Positions 27,191 through 35,068 of a stretch of DNA of 64,000 nucleotides are shown here, piece by piece. This DNA is from Cupriavidus necator A5-1. Its GTDB lineage: Bacteria > Pseudomonadota > Gammaproteobacteria > Burkholderiales > Burkholderiaceae. Below the pieces are notes generated by a model, which was not told the origin of the DNA, searched no databases, and saw nothing but the letters and a program-made list of their open reading frames with translations. The number at the start of each line of letters is the position of its first letter. The stretch's first letter is position 1. The stretch lies in contig NZ_JQLI01000001.1 in NCBI RefSeq assembly GCF_000744095.1, forward strand, positions 2,852,001 to 2,916,000. The letters run 5' to 3'. A program made the translations under genes and the position numbers.

Positions 27191-27310
27191 CAGGAGGCAT
27201 CGCGGGCAACTGTAACGCCTCAAAGGGCAACCGAGCACCACTGCGTCACGGTCGATTGCGGGTCGGCTTCGAACGCAACCTGAACTTAACCCGTTTCGCT
27301 GGAGCGCACC

Positions 27311-27871
27311 ATGGCCAACTCACTTTCTGTATGGCATGCCGACCACATCAATTTCGCTCGGCTACTCGACCTTCTGGAAGAGCAGGTAGACGTTTTTCAC
27401 CGTGGAAAGCAGCCAAATTACAATTTGATGGGCACGATCGTTTATTACCTGCGGAATTTTGGCGATCGCGTCCACCATCCCCGCGAGGATGTCGCGTACG
27501 CGCGGCTCGTTGAGCGAGATCCCGGCATGCAGGTTGTGGTTAACCGGCTCCAGCAAGAGCATCGCGTGATTGCCAATGTGGGCGAAGCGCTTTTAGACCG
27601 CCTGAATGAAGCCGAAGGAGATGTCATAAGTTCGCGCGCGGCTCTGGAGGCAGCCGCAGCCATGTACCTTGTGTACTACCGGAATCATCTCTCGACTGAA
27701 GAGCGACACGCAATGCCGCGCGCTGCTCAGCTGCTGACACAAGAGGATTGGGCAGCCGTTGCCGCCTCCGTTCCGGAGAGCCCCGATCCGCTCTTCGGGG
27801 AAAATGTGCAAGAGCGTTTCGCGAAGCTACACCAGCAAATCTGTGAGGAGAGACTGTCCAGCCAGAACTAG
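27311..27871 (+). CDS. Hemerythrin-like HHE domain protein
   Basis: 186 residues forming a four-helix HHE bundle. Candidate di-iron ligands are in order: WHADHINFARLLDLLEEQ, GDRVHHPREDVAYARLVE, LQQEHRVIANV and YYRNHLSTEERHAMPRA. This pattern (H...H, HHPxED, ExHR, HxxxEE) fits bacterial hemerythrin-like proteins tied to oxygen, nitric oxide or iron handling. Cytosolic, no signal. Follows the two Usp genes in the same direction after 120 bases and may share their low-oxygen role. Confidence 0.88.
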   Translation: MANSLSVWHADHINFARLLDLLEEQVDVFHRGKQPNYNLMGTIVYYLRNFGDRVHHPREDVAYARLVERDPGMQVVVNRLQQEHRVIANVGEALLDRLNEAEGDVISSRAALEAAAAMYLVYYRNHLSTEERHAMPRAAQLLTQEDWAAVAASVPESPDPLFGENVQERFAKLHQQICEERLSSQN

Positions 27872-27939
27872 ATACTTTGGATGAGCCGATGGCATTGGAC
27901 CAGCTCACACGCGCGCGTGGCAGACAGGAAGCCGACGAA

Positions 27940-28302
27940 TCAGTTCAGCTTCCCGGCGAGCCAGACCACCGCGAGGTAGGTCAGCACGTGCGCGTACTGG
28001 TCCACGCCAAATGCCCACCAGAACTGCGGCAAGTTTGGCGTCAGATTGGCGCGTCGGCCGTGGCGCACCTTCCAGCGGTCGACCATGTAGTGGACGACGG
28101 CGTCGAAGATCCCCAGCCAGAGCCAATGGGCCACACCGAAGCCGCCGAGCAGCACCGCGGTACACAGGCCATGCAGCCCCGCGTGGGCATAGCCACCTGG
28201 GCTCCGGAAGTCGCCCTTGCCGGCCAGCATCCAGCTCGGCTGCCACAGGTAGTCGCACACGAGATGCTTGGTGAACAGTGCGAACAGCAGCAGCAACTCC
28301 AT
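27940..28302 (-). CDS. DUF3307 membrane protein
   Basis: 120 residues with three to four membrane segments and the DUF3307 landmarks: KHLVCDYLWQPSWM near the start, YAHAGLHGLCTAVLLG, FDAVVHYMVDRWKV and DQYAHVLTYLAVVW. Function unknown. I start at the ATG at 28302 (MELLLLFALF), which has ggag 8 bases upstream; an in-frame ATG 24 bases earlier has no ribosome site. Convergent with the hemerythrin-like gene. Confidence 0.8.
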   Translation of the reverse strand: MELLLLFALFTKHLVCDYLWQPSWMLAGKGDFRSPGGYAHAGLHGLCTAVLLGGFGVAHWLWLGIFDAVVHYMVDRWKVRHGRRANLTPNLPQFWWAFGVDQYAHVLTYLAVVWLAGKLN

Positions 28303-28427
28303 GGCCAGCTCTCCACCCAAAGTCATGCCAGACCGCACGCATCAGCGACGGCACCGCGCTCTGGCTTTCCATTATCAACGAGCAGTAAAGAATAAGGCCA
28401 CCATCACGATACGGACAGAAACGTGCG

Positions 28428-28530
28428 TTGCGGCCGGCAGAGATGCCGAGTCCCGAATTGCGCGATGGCGAGGTCTTGGTCCAAGTCCACGCCGCCGGCG
28501 TGAACCAGCTGGACTCCAGGAGCAGCGGCC
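28428..28530 (+). pseudogene. Quinone oxidoreductase/MDR fragment
   Basis: The plus strand reads PAEMPSPELRDGEVLVQVHA then AGVNQLDSRSSG, which is the N-terminal block of NADPH:quinone reductases and related zinc-independent MDR enzymes (PxPxxGEVLVxVHAAGVNxxDxxxR). Neither the true N-terminus nor the cofactor domain is present on either side, so this is an isolated remnant. Confidence 0.6.
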
Positions 28531-28585
28531 ACTCCCGCGGGGCACTAGTCCGCTTCCCAATGAGGAGCGCAGCCGGTTATTGGAC

Positions 28586-29482
28586 TCAGAGGCGAAACAC
28601 CACACTCAGCATCGGCCCCTTTAGGGTGAGCCTTTGCACCAACTGGTTACCGCCCAGTTGGTAGGTGATGTAGCGATAGGACAATTGCACATCCCCCCAC
28701 CTTGCCGCGTATGCCGCCCCCCCGTACGCTTGAACCGTGTATCTGGAAGAACCGGTGCCGAAGTCAAGGTAATACGGCACATACCACTTGCCGCTGCTAC
28801 TGAGATTGATGCGCCCACGCATACCGACTATGCCGTCGACGATATTCGCCGTCTGCGATACGCCCCCTTGTCTTGCCAATGTCGCGCCTTGTTGATTGAA
28901 CGTTGCGGATAATGTCCAGTTTGCGTTAGCGCTCAGGTTCAGATATCGGAGCCCGCCCAACGGCATGACAGTTCCCCAAGGTGCCCGCAGCGCTGTATAG
29001 CTCCCCGCAAGGGCGAACAGGCCGCCGCTCAGGCCGCTGTTTACATCGGTCGCCACGTCGCGCGGGACGACAACCCTGGTGCCGCCCTCCGCCCCCACGG
29101 ATTTGAGGGTGGTTTGCTGACGACTAAAGTCAAGGTAGATCGCGTCGGCAAGGACACTCCAATCTCCCTTGCTGGCTTCGACCTGCAGCATCAGAACAAA
29201 CTGCAAATTCTGGAGATAGCTGTCCGGCCCCGCCCCAACATCGAGGTTGCCACCTCCGGTAGACGAGGATCCGGAGAAACGCAAAGCGCCGCTCACGTTT
29301 GGCAGCCAAAGGTACGGGGCAACGGCAAATTGCCAGCCTTCGGCATCCGTCGGCGCGGCATGCGCCGACCCGGCGGCGACAGCAAGGACGATAGCGCTCC
29401 CCAGACAATGGCGGCCCAGATTGGCGCATAGGCCTTTACTGTCTGGTGCACCGAACCGACCTGCGAGTCGCACTTTTCTCAT
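28586..29482 (-). CDS. Outer-membrane beta-barrel protein, unknown substrate
   Basis: 298 residues with a signal peptide (LGSAIVLAVAAGSAHA, cut near residue 42). Alternating aromatic/hydrophobic strands are typical of a barrel: QFAVAPYLWLPNVSGALRF, WSVLADAIYLDFSRQQ, YVPYYLDFGTGSSRYTVQAY, VQLSYRYITYQLGG. The chain ends in LSVVFRL, a terminal aromatic-hydrophobic pattern used for barrel insertion (here Leu rather than Phe at the last place). The start is the ATG at 29482. It is divergent from the cytochrome operon. No family symbol can be assigned. Confidence 0.8.
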   Translation of the reverse strand: MRKVRLAGRFGAPDSKGLCANLGRHCLGSAIVLAVAAGSAHAAPTDAEGWQFAVAPYLWLPNVSGALRFSGSSSTGGGNLDVGAGPDSYLQNLQFVLMLQVEASKGDWSVLADAIYLDFSRQQTTLKSVGAEGGTRVVVPRDVATDVNSGLSGGLFALAGSYTALRAPWGTVMPLGGLRYLNLSANANWTLSATFNQQGATLARQGGVSQTANIVDGIVGMRGRINLSSSGKWYVPYYLDFGTGSSRYTVQAYGGAAYAARWGDVQLSYRYITYQLGGNQLVQRLTLKGPMLSVVFRL

Positions 29483-29760
29483 GGCTTTGCCCCCATTTCA
29501 CGACAAGCTGCGCCCCGTGCGCACGAGGGGAAGGGATTGCGGGGGTCGTCGGAGCGCCCGGTGCCGGCCCCCCTTACCAATGCAATGCCACGGGAAATGT
29601 CTACTGATCCAATCCAAGATAGCAGACGCCCATGGCGGCGAGCGCCGGCCCCGCATCGGTAGTGCCGTGGCGTCTTGGTCACAATTGAAGAAGTTGCCTT
29701 TCCGCTTGACACGGCACGCTTGACGTCTACGCTTGATGCATCCCACACGGCACACCGCCC

Positions 29761-30474
29761 ATGCGCCCCACATGGAAGTTCACGCCGCTCGCGACGCTCC
29801 TTGTGTTTCCCCTGGTTGGGATCGCGCAGCCTGAGGCCGTCCCGGCTTTTAAGCAAGTGGACTCTCTCGAAGCCAGGGTGCAGGGCTGCGTCACCTGTCA
29901 CGGCCAGAGCGGCCAAGGCACAGCAAACGGCTACTTCCCCCGCATAGCCGGCAAGCCGGCAGGGTACCTCTATAACCAGTTGGCGGCCTTTCGCGACGGC
30001 ACGCGGCGGTATCCGCCGATGAACTACCTGGTGGCCTACCTGCCCGACCCCTATCTGAAAGAAATTGCCGAGTACTTCGCCAAGCTGCGGCCGCCCTTCG
30101 CGCCCAAGGAGAGCACCAACGCCGCGCCGCCCGTGCTCGCCCGCGGTCAGGCACTTGTGACCAAGGGCGACGCTGGCCAGGGCATTCCGGCCTGCGCCGC
30201 CTGCCACGGCAACGGGCTGACCGGGATGGAGCCGGGCATTCCGGGGCTGGTCGGGCTGCGCCGCGCGTATATCGTCGGCCAGCTCACGCGCTGGAAGGTA
30301 GGCGAGCGCCATGCGGCCGATCCCGACTGCATGAAGCGCATCGCCGGGCGGCTGAGCGACGCCGACGTTTCGGCGGTGGCTGAGTGGCTGTCGCAGCAGC
30401 CGGCGCCGAGCGACCCGTCGCCGGAATCCTCAAACCTGGTTCGCATGCCGCTGGCTTGCGGCAGCCAGCGGTGA
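29761..30474 (+). CDS. Di-heme cytochrome c (c4-like)
   Basis: Periplasmic electron carrier. The 237 residues have a signal peptide (PLATLLVFPLVGIAQ) and two c-heme sites, CVTCH (about 43) and CAACH (about 145). Each is followed by a c4/c554-type motif (FPRIAGKPAGYLYNQLAAFRDGTRR in the first half). Distal Met candidates are PPMNYLVAYL and DPDCMKRI. First gene of the oxidase operon, 4 bases before the next cytochrome, so it probably delivers electrons to the ba3 oxidase encoded downstream. The ATG at 29761 directly follows the spacer promoter region. Confidence 0.9.
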   Translation: MRPTWKFTPLATLLVFPLVGIAQPEAVPAFKQVDSLEARVQGCVTCHGQSGQGTANGYFPRIAGKPAGYLYNQLAAFRDGTRRYPPMNYLVAYLPDPYLKEIAEYFAKLRPPFAPKESTNAAPPVLARGQALVTKGDAGQGIPACAACHGNGLTGMEPGIPGLVGLRRAYIVGQLTRWKVGERHAADPDCMKRIAGRLSDADVSAVAEWLSQQPAPSDPSPESSNLVRMPLACGSQR

Positions 30475-30478
30475 TGCA

Positions 30479-31792
30479 ATGAAACGTTGGCCCGTACTCA
30501 TCCTCGGCACTGCGGTCATACTCGTCATCGTGGTGCTGGCGATTCGCTTCATGCAGCGCCCCACTTCGGCGCCGCAGCAGGCGGGCTCGCCGCCGACCAA
30601 AGCCGCCCCGTCCGGGCCGGTCGGCGCTGCCACCCAGGTCATCACCAAGGGCGAGTACCTGGCCCGCGCCGGCGATTGCGTCGCCTGCCACACCGAGCCA
30701 AACGGAAAACCTTTTGCCGGCGGACGGCCAATGGCCACCCCCTTCGGCAACCTCTACGTGCCCAACATCACGCCCGACGATGAGACCGGCATCGGTCGGT
30801 GGAGCGCTGACGACTTCTACAAGATGATGCACACCGGCGTCTCGCGCGATGGCACCCTGCTCTACCCAGCCATGCCGTTCGCTTCGTATACGAAGGTAAC
30901 GCGCGCGGATTTGGATGCCATTTATGCCTACCTGATGTCGGTGCCGCCGGTGAAGCATCCCAACCGGCCACATGAGTTGCGCTTTCCGTTCAATAAGCGC
31001 GAGTTGCTGATCGGCTGGCGCACCCTGTATTTCAAGGAAGGCGAGTACCAGCCCGATCCCAAGCAGACGGTGCAATGGAACCGTGGTGCCTACCTGGTGG
31101 AGGGGCTGGGCCATTGCGCGATGTGTCACACGGCCATCAATGTGCTGGGCGGCTCCAGCGAATCGAAGGAATTCGAAGGCGGCATGATCCCGAACCAGAA
31201 CTGGTACGCGCCGTCGCTGACCTCCAATCGCGAGGCGGGACTGGGCAACTGGCCGATCAAGGACATCACCGACCTGCTGCAGGTGGGCATCTCTCACCGG
31301 GGCACGGTGTATGGACCGATGGCCGAAGTGGTCTACAACAGCCTGCAATACCTGACGGATGCGGACGTGGAAGCCATGGCCGTCTACTTGAAGTCGCTGG
31401 CCCCGCGCGACACCGAGCCGCCACCCACCAGCCAGGCGCGGCTGGTCCAGCCGGCGGTGATGGAACTGGGCCGGCAGATCTACACCCAGCAATGCGCGAT
31501 GTGCCATGCCGAGGACGGCAAGGGCCATCCGCCCTCCTTCCCGCCGCTGGCCGGCAACCAGTCGATCACGATGGCATCGCCGGTCAATTCCATCCGCATG
31601 GTCCTCAACGGCGGCTATGCGCCTGGCACCGCCAAGAACCCCCGGCCACACGGAATGCCGCCGTTCTCACACATTCTTGACGACGATAAGGCTGCCGCGG
31701 TCGTCACCTATATCCGCGTAGCGTGGGGCAATGCCGGAACGCCGGTCGCCCCCAATCAGGTGAATGAGTTGCGCAAGCTGCTGCCGGAGTGA
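30479..31792 (+). CDS. Tri-heme membrane-anchored cytochrome c (alcohol-dehydrogenase-type)
   Basis: 437 residues: an N-terminal membrane anchor (VLILGTAVILVIVVLAIRF), then three c-heme motifs, CVACH, CAMCH and CAMCH, at about residues 63, 212 and 337. The blocks GDCVACHTEPNGKPFAGG and NGGYAPGTAKNPRPHGMPPF resemble the cytochrome subunits of membrane alcohol/aldehyde dehydrogenases. Located between a di-heme cytochrome and the oxidase genes, so it is likely an electron donor for the oxidase rather than a dehydrogenase partner (no dehydrogenase gene is nearby). Confidence 0.88.
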   Translation: MKRWPVLILGTAVILVIVVLAIRFMQRPTSAPQQAGSPPTKAAPSGPVGAATQVITKGEYLARAGDCVACHTEPNGKPFAGGRPMATPFGNLYVPNITPDDETGIGRWSADDFYKMMHTGVSRDGTLLYPAMPFASYTKVTRADLDAIYAYLMSVPPVKHPNRPHELRFPFNKRELLIGWRTLYFKEGEYQPDPKQTVQWNRGAYLVEGLGHCAMCHTAINVLGGSSESKEFEGGMIPNQNWYAPSLTSNREAGLGNWPIKDITDLLQVGISHRGTVYGPMAEVVYNSLQYLTDADVEAMAVYLKSLAPRDTEPPPTSQARLVQPAVMELGRQIYTQQCAMCHAEDGKGHPPSFPPLAGNQSITMASPVNSIRMVLNGGYAPGTAKNPRPHGMPPFSHILDDDKAAAVVTYIRVAWGNAGTPVAPNQVNELRKLLPE

Positions 31793-31797
31793 ATCCG

Positions 31798-32013
31798 ATG
31801 ACCCCACCCAGTTCGATACCCAGCGCGAAACCGGGCGCCCCCGATCCGGACCATTCCGAGCCCATCGAGCCCACCGAGGCCGACCTGCACCGCGTGGTCA
31901 GCGCGGGGCCGACCGGCGCCTTCGCCGTGGCGGGGGTGGCGACGGCCATCGTCGTGCTGATCTACCTCGCCTTCTGGTTCTTCATCCACGTGCCGAGGGG
32001 GATGGTCCAGTGA
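31798..32013 (+). CDS. Small single-span protein of the ba3 oxidase operon
   Basis: 71 residues: a charged N-terminal part (DPDHSEPIEPTEADLHRVVS), then one membrane helix (FAVAGVATAIVVLIYLAFWF) and a short tail. Similar tiny proteins accompany ba3-type oxidases (subunit IIa-like role), but I do not recognise a named family. The ATG at 31798 has ggag 8 bases before it; a GTG three codons upstream is less likely. The stop overlaps the GTG start of subunit II. Confidence 0.75.
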   Translation: MTPPSSIPSAKPGAPDPDHSEPIEPTEADLHRVVSAGPTGAFAVAGVATAIVVLIYLAFWFFIHVPRGMVQ

Positions 32014-32603
32014 ACGCAGCGACGCCGCCTTCCAGTCCGTCCGCCGCCCCGGACGGCCATCACGCCGAAGCGGTCGCGGTCGCGGCCGAGCGGCGCTGGG
32101 CCGTGGTGGTCGGTCTCATCATCGCCGTGATCATTCTGTTGATGATTTTCGCCGGGCTGCACTGGGCGTCGATGCCGCCATCGCGCGTGGAGACGGTGGA
32201 TGTGAAAACATTGCACCTGCGCGGCGAGTTCGCCGAGGGCAACCTGGGCACCGCCGTGGACGCCGACGGCAAGGTCACGGTGCGGCTGATCGCTCAGCAG
32301 TACTCCTTTGAGCCACAGTGCATCGTGGTGCCTGCAGGCGTGCCGGTAACCTTCCGCGGCACCGCCGCCGACGCTATCCATGGCTTCATCGTCGGCACGA
32401 CCAACGCCAACACGATGCTCATCCCCGGCTTCGTCGCCACTTTCACCACCACCTTCCCCAAGGCAGGCGAGCACCTGATGCCTTGCCACGAGTACTGTGG
32501 CACGGGTCACGAAGCAATGTGGGCGCGGGTGCAGGTGCTGCCCCGGGAGGAGTTCATGACCCGCGCGCGTGGCGCGGAAAGGATGAACTGTGTTTCTCGC
32601 TAG
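32010..32603 (+). CDS. ba3-type cytochrome c oxidase subunit II (CuA)
   Basis: Accepts electrons from cytochrome c. The 197 residues have one membrane helix (VVGLIIAVIILLMIFAGLHW), then the cupredoxin domain: AQQYSFEPQCIVVPAGVPVTF, the copper histidine in DAIHGFIVG, and the CuA loop MPCHEYCGTGHEAM (two Cys, one His, one Met, at about 157-170). The single helix marks the ba3/B-family. Start is a GTG at 32010 that overlaps the preceding stop; the longer frame upstream is not conserved. Subunit I begins 14 bases before this gene ends. Confidence 0.93.
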   Translation: MNAATPPSSPSAAPDGHHAEAVAVAAERRWAVVVGLIIAVIILLMIFAGLHWASMPPSRVETVDVKTLHLRGEFAEGNLGTAVDADGKVTVRLIAQQYSFEPQCIVVPAGVPVTFRGTAADAIHGFIVGTTNANTMLIPGFVATFTTTFPKAGEHLMPCHEYCGTGHEAMWARVQVLPREEFMTRARGAERMNCVSR

Positions 32604-34212
32604 AAAGCTCGTCCTCGCGCATTTCTGGGTCGCCTTCGTCGCCTTCCTCGGCGCCATCCTGCTTGGCGAATGGCAGATGTTCATCCGCAGCCCGCTGGCG
32701 CAGTGGGTCAACAATCCCGAGCACTACTACCGCTCCGTCACCGCCCACGGTACGGTCATGGCCTATGTGATGCCCACGCTGGTGGCGATGGGGTTCGGCT
32801 ACGCCATCACCGAGCTGTCGCTGAAGCGGCCTCTGCTGGGGCTGCGCTGGGCGTGGCTCGGCTTCTGGCTGGTGATTGCGGGCACGGTGCTGGCGGCCAT
32901 CGCCATGGGGCTGGGCAAGGCGTCGGTGCTCTACACCTTCTACCCGCCCATGATCGGCAGCCCGTTCTACTACCTCGGCGTGGTGCTGGTGGTGGTGGGC
33001 TCGTGGGTGTGGGTGGCGCTGATGTCGGTGAATCTGCACGCCTGGCGGCGAGACAACCCCGGCGCAACCGTCCCGCTGGCGCTGTACGGCACAGTGGCCG
33101 GCGCCTACCTGTGGGCGTGGACCTCGGTGGGTGCGGCGGTCGAGGTGCTGGTGCTGATCCTGCCCGCGTCGCTGGGGCTGACCGACACCATCAACGCCGG
33201 GCTAGCGCGTGTGTTCTTCTCGTGGACCCTGCATGCCATCGTCTACTTCTGGCTGATCCCGGCCTACGTGGCCTTCTACAGCATCGTGCCGCGCGCCATC
33301 GGCGGGCGGCTCTACAGCGACACGATGGGGAGGGTAGCCTTCGCGCTGTTCCTTGTTTTCTCCATGCCCATCGGTATCCATCACCTGTTTGCCGATCCGC
33401 AGGTCGGCGCGGGCTTCAAGTTCGTGCATGCGGCCATGACAGCGCTGGTGTCAGTGCCCACGCTGCTCACGGTGTTTACCATCGTCGCCTCGGTGGAGAT
33501 CGCGGGGCGGCTGCGCGGCGGCAAGGGCGTGTTCGGCTGGCTGACGGCGCTGCCGTGGCGCGACCCGATGATGCTGGCGGTAACGTTCTCCTTCATCATG
33601 CTCGGCCTGGGCGGCGCCGGCGGTATTATCAACATGAGCTACCAGCTCAACGAGACGGTACACAACACGCAGTGGGTCACGGGACATTTCCACCTGATCT
33701 TCGCCGGCGCCATCGTCATCATGTACATGGTGGTCGCCTACGACCTGTGGCCGCAGCTCACGGGCTGCGCGCCGCTGCAATCGGGGCTGGTGCGCCTGCA
33801 ACTGTGGCTGTGGTTCCTCGGCATGCTGGTGCTGTCGCTGCCGTGGCACTGGGTGGGCCTGCTCGGCATGCCGCGCCGCATGGCCTACTACGACTACAGC
33901 CACCCGGCGCTCCATCCGCAGGCATGGACGGTAACGGCCTCCACCTTCGGGGGGCTGGCGATGGTCGTGTCGGCCATCCTGTTTGTGCTGATCCTCGCCC
34001 GCGCCCAGCGACGCCCCGGGCCGGCGCCCGCCCCCTACACCTTTAGCCAGCCGCTACATCCCGGCGCCCGGCCGCCAGCCGCGCTGAATGGCTACGCGCT
34101 GTGGGTGGGCATGATGATCGCGCTGACGCTGGTGAACTATGGCTATCCCATCGTGCAACTGGCCATGCTGGACAACGCCCGCGTGCCGGTGGTGCCCATC
34201 GGGAGCCGCTGA
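32590..34212 (+). CDS. ba3-type cytochrome c oxidase subunit I
   Basis: Reduces O2 to water with proton pumping. The 540 residues carry about twelve or more membrane helices and all active-site ligands: heme-binding His in SVTAHGTVMAY (about 53), CuB His-Tyr pair in WTLHAIVYFWLIPAY (about 215-219), the HH pair in MPIGIHHLFADP (about 264), and the hemes' HFHLIF (about 366-368). The start GTG at 32590 follows aaagga, and it overlaps subunit II. The B-family (ba3) fold has high oxygen affinity, suited to microaerobic respiration. A third cytochrome c follows, overlapping by ATGA-type contact. Confidence 0.95.
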   Translation: MFLARKLVLAHFWVAFVAFLGAILLGEWQMFIRSPLAQWVNNPEHYYRSVTAHGTVMAYVMPTLVAMGFGYAITELSLKRPLLGLRWAWLGFWLVIAGTVLAAIAMGLGKASVLYTFYPPMIGSPFYYLGVVLVVVGSWVWVALMSVNLHAWRRDNPGATVPLALYGTVAGAYLWAWTSVGAAVEVLVLILPASLGLTDTINAGLARVFFSWTLHAIVYFWLIPAYVAFYSIVPRAIGGRLYSDTMGRVAFALFLVFSMPIGIHHLFADPQVGAGFKFVHAAMTALVSVPTLLTVFTIVASVEIAGRLRGGKGVFGWLTALPWRDPMMLAVTFSFIMLGLGGAGGIINMSYQLNETVHNTQWVTGHFHLIFAGAIVIMYMVVAYDLWPQLTGCAPLQSGLVRLQLWLWFLGMLVLSLPWHWVGLLGMPRRMAYYDYSHPALHPQAWTVTASTFGGLAMVVSAILFVLILARAQRRPGPAPAPYTFSQPLHPGARPPAALNGYALWVGMMIALTLVNYGYPIVQLAMLDNARVPVVPIGSR

Positions 34213-35021
34213 TGCAAGACAACCGTACGCCCCCGGACCGCAGCCCGCTCGGCAGGCAGAGTGTGATGGCTCTGGCCGTGCTCACCGCCCTGCTGATGCT
34301 GGTCGGTTTCCTGTGGCTGCCCACGGCGCAAGGCGACTTTACCGTGCGTGGACTGTGGGACACCATCTGCCGTGCCGCGGGGGTACCATCCCAATGGGCC
34401 GCCAACAGCGCTGCCCGTACCGGCCACGTCGCCACCAACGTCGTGCTGGACCGCGCAATGGGCCATGCCGCGCCGGCCGACGCCATAGGCCGGGGTGCCA
34501 CGCTCGCGCTGAACTGCACCATGTGCCACGGCGCGCAGGGCATGAGCGCATCCAATGCGCCCAACCTCGCCGGACAGTATCCCGAAGTTGTTATCAAGCA
34601 GATGCAGGACTACAAGACGGGTAAGCGTCATAGTCCGATCATGGAGACGCTTTCCCGCAATCTCTCCGAACGCGACATCGCCGACCTCGCGGCCTACTAC
34701 GCTTCGCTTCCCAAGGCCCGCACGGCGCCGACGACCTACGACGAGAACCTGCCCGGGTTGGTGCGCGTGGGAGACCCGCTGCGCAACGTGGCGCCCTGCA
34801 TTTCTTGCCACGGGGGCGTGGATCAGAAATTTGGCGCGCCGTGGCTCGAAGGCATGCCGCAAGCCTATTTGACAAGCCAGTTGCGTGCGTTCCGCGAGGG
34901 TACCCGTCGTAATGACAGCGAGGCGCAGATGCGCAATATGGCGCGAGCGATGAGCGATCAAGAGATCGAGGAAGTTTCGAATTTTTACGCAAGGAAAAAT
35001 AGTCCGGCAGAGGGGCGCTAG
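34212..35021 (+). CDS. Di-heme cytochrome c of the ba3 operon
   Basis: 269 residues: a membrane anchor near the N-terminus (VMALAVLTALLMLVGFLWL), then two heme sites, CTMCH (about 103) and CISCH (about 201). The folded regions PNLAGQYPEVVIKQMQDYK and QAYLTSQLRAFREGTRR are typical of c4-like modules. The ATG overlaps the last base of the subunit I stop. Last gene of the operon and probably a direct electron donor tethered in the membrane. Confidence 0.9.
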   Translation: MQDNRTPPDRSPLGRQSVMALAVLTALLMLVGFLWLPTAQGDFTVRGLWDTICRAAGVPSQWAANSAARTGHVATNVVLDRAMGHAAPADAIGRGATLALNCTMCHGAQGMSASNAPNLAGQYPEVVIKQMQDYKTGKRHSPIMETLSRNLSERDIADLAAYYASLPKARTAPTTYDENLPGLVRVGDPLRNVAPCISCHGGVDQKFGAPWLEGMPQAYLTSQLRAFREGTRRNDSEAQMRNMARAMSDQEIEEVSNFYARKNSPAEGR

Positions 35022-35068
35022 CCATCGCATCCGCGACGCGATGGGATGGTGCTTCCGGCGCAGGACTG

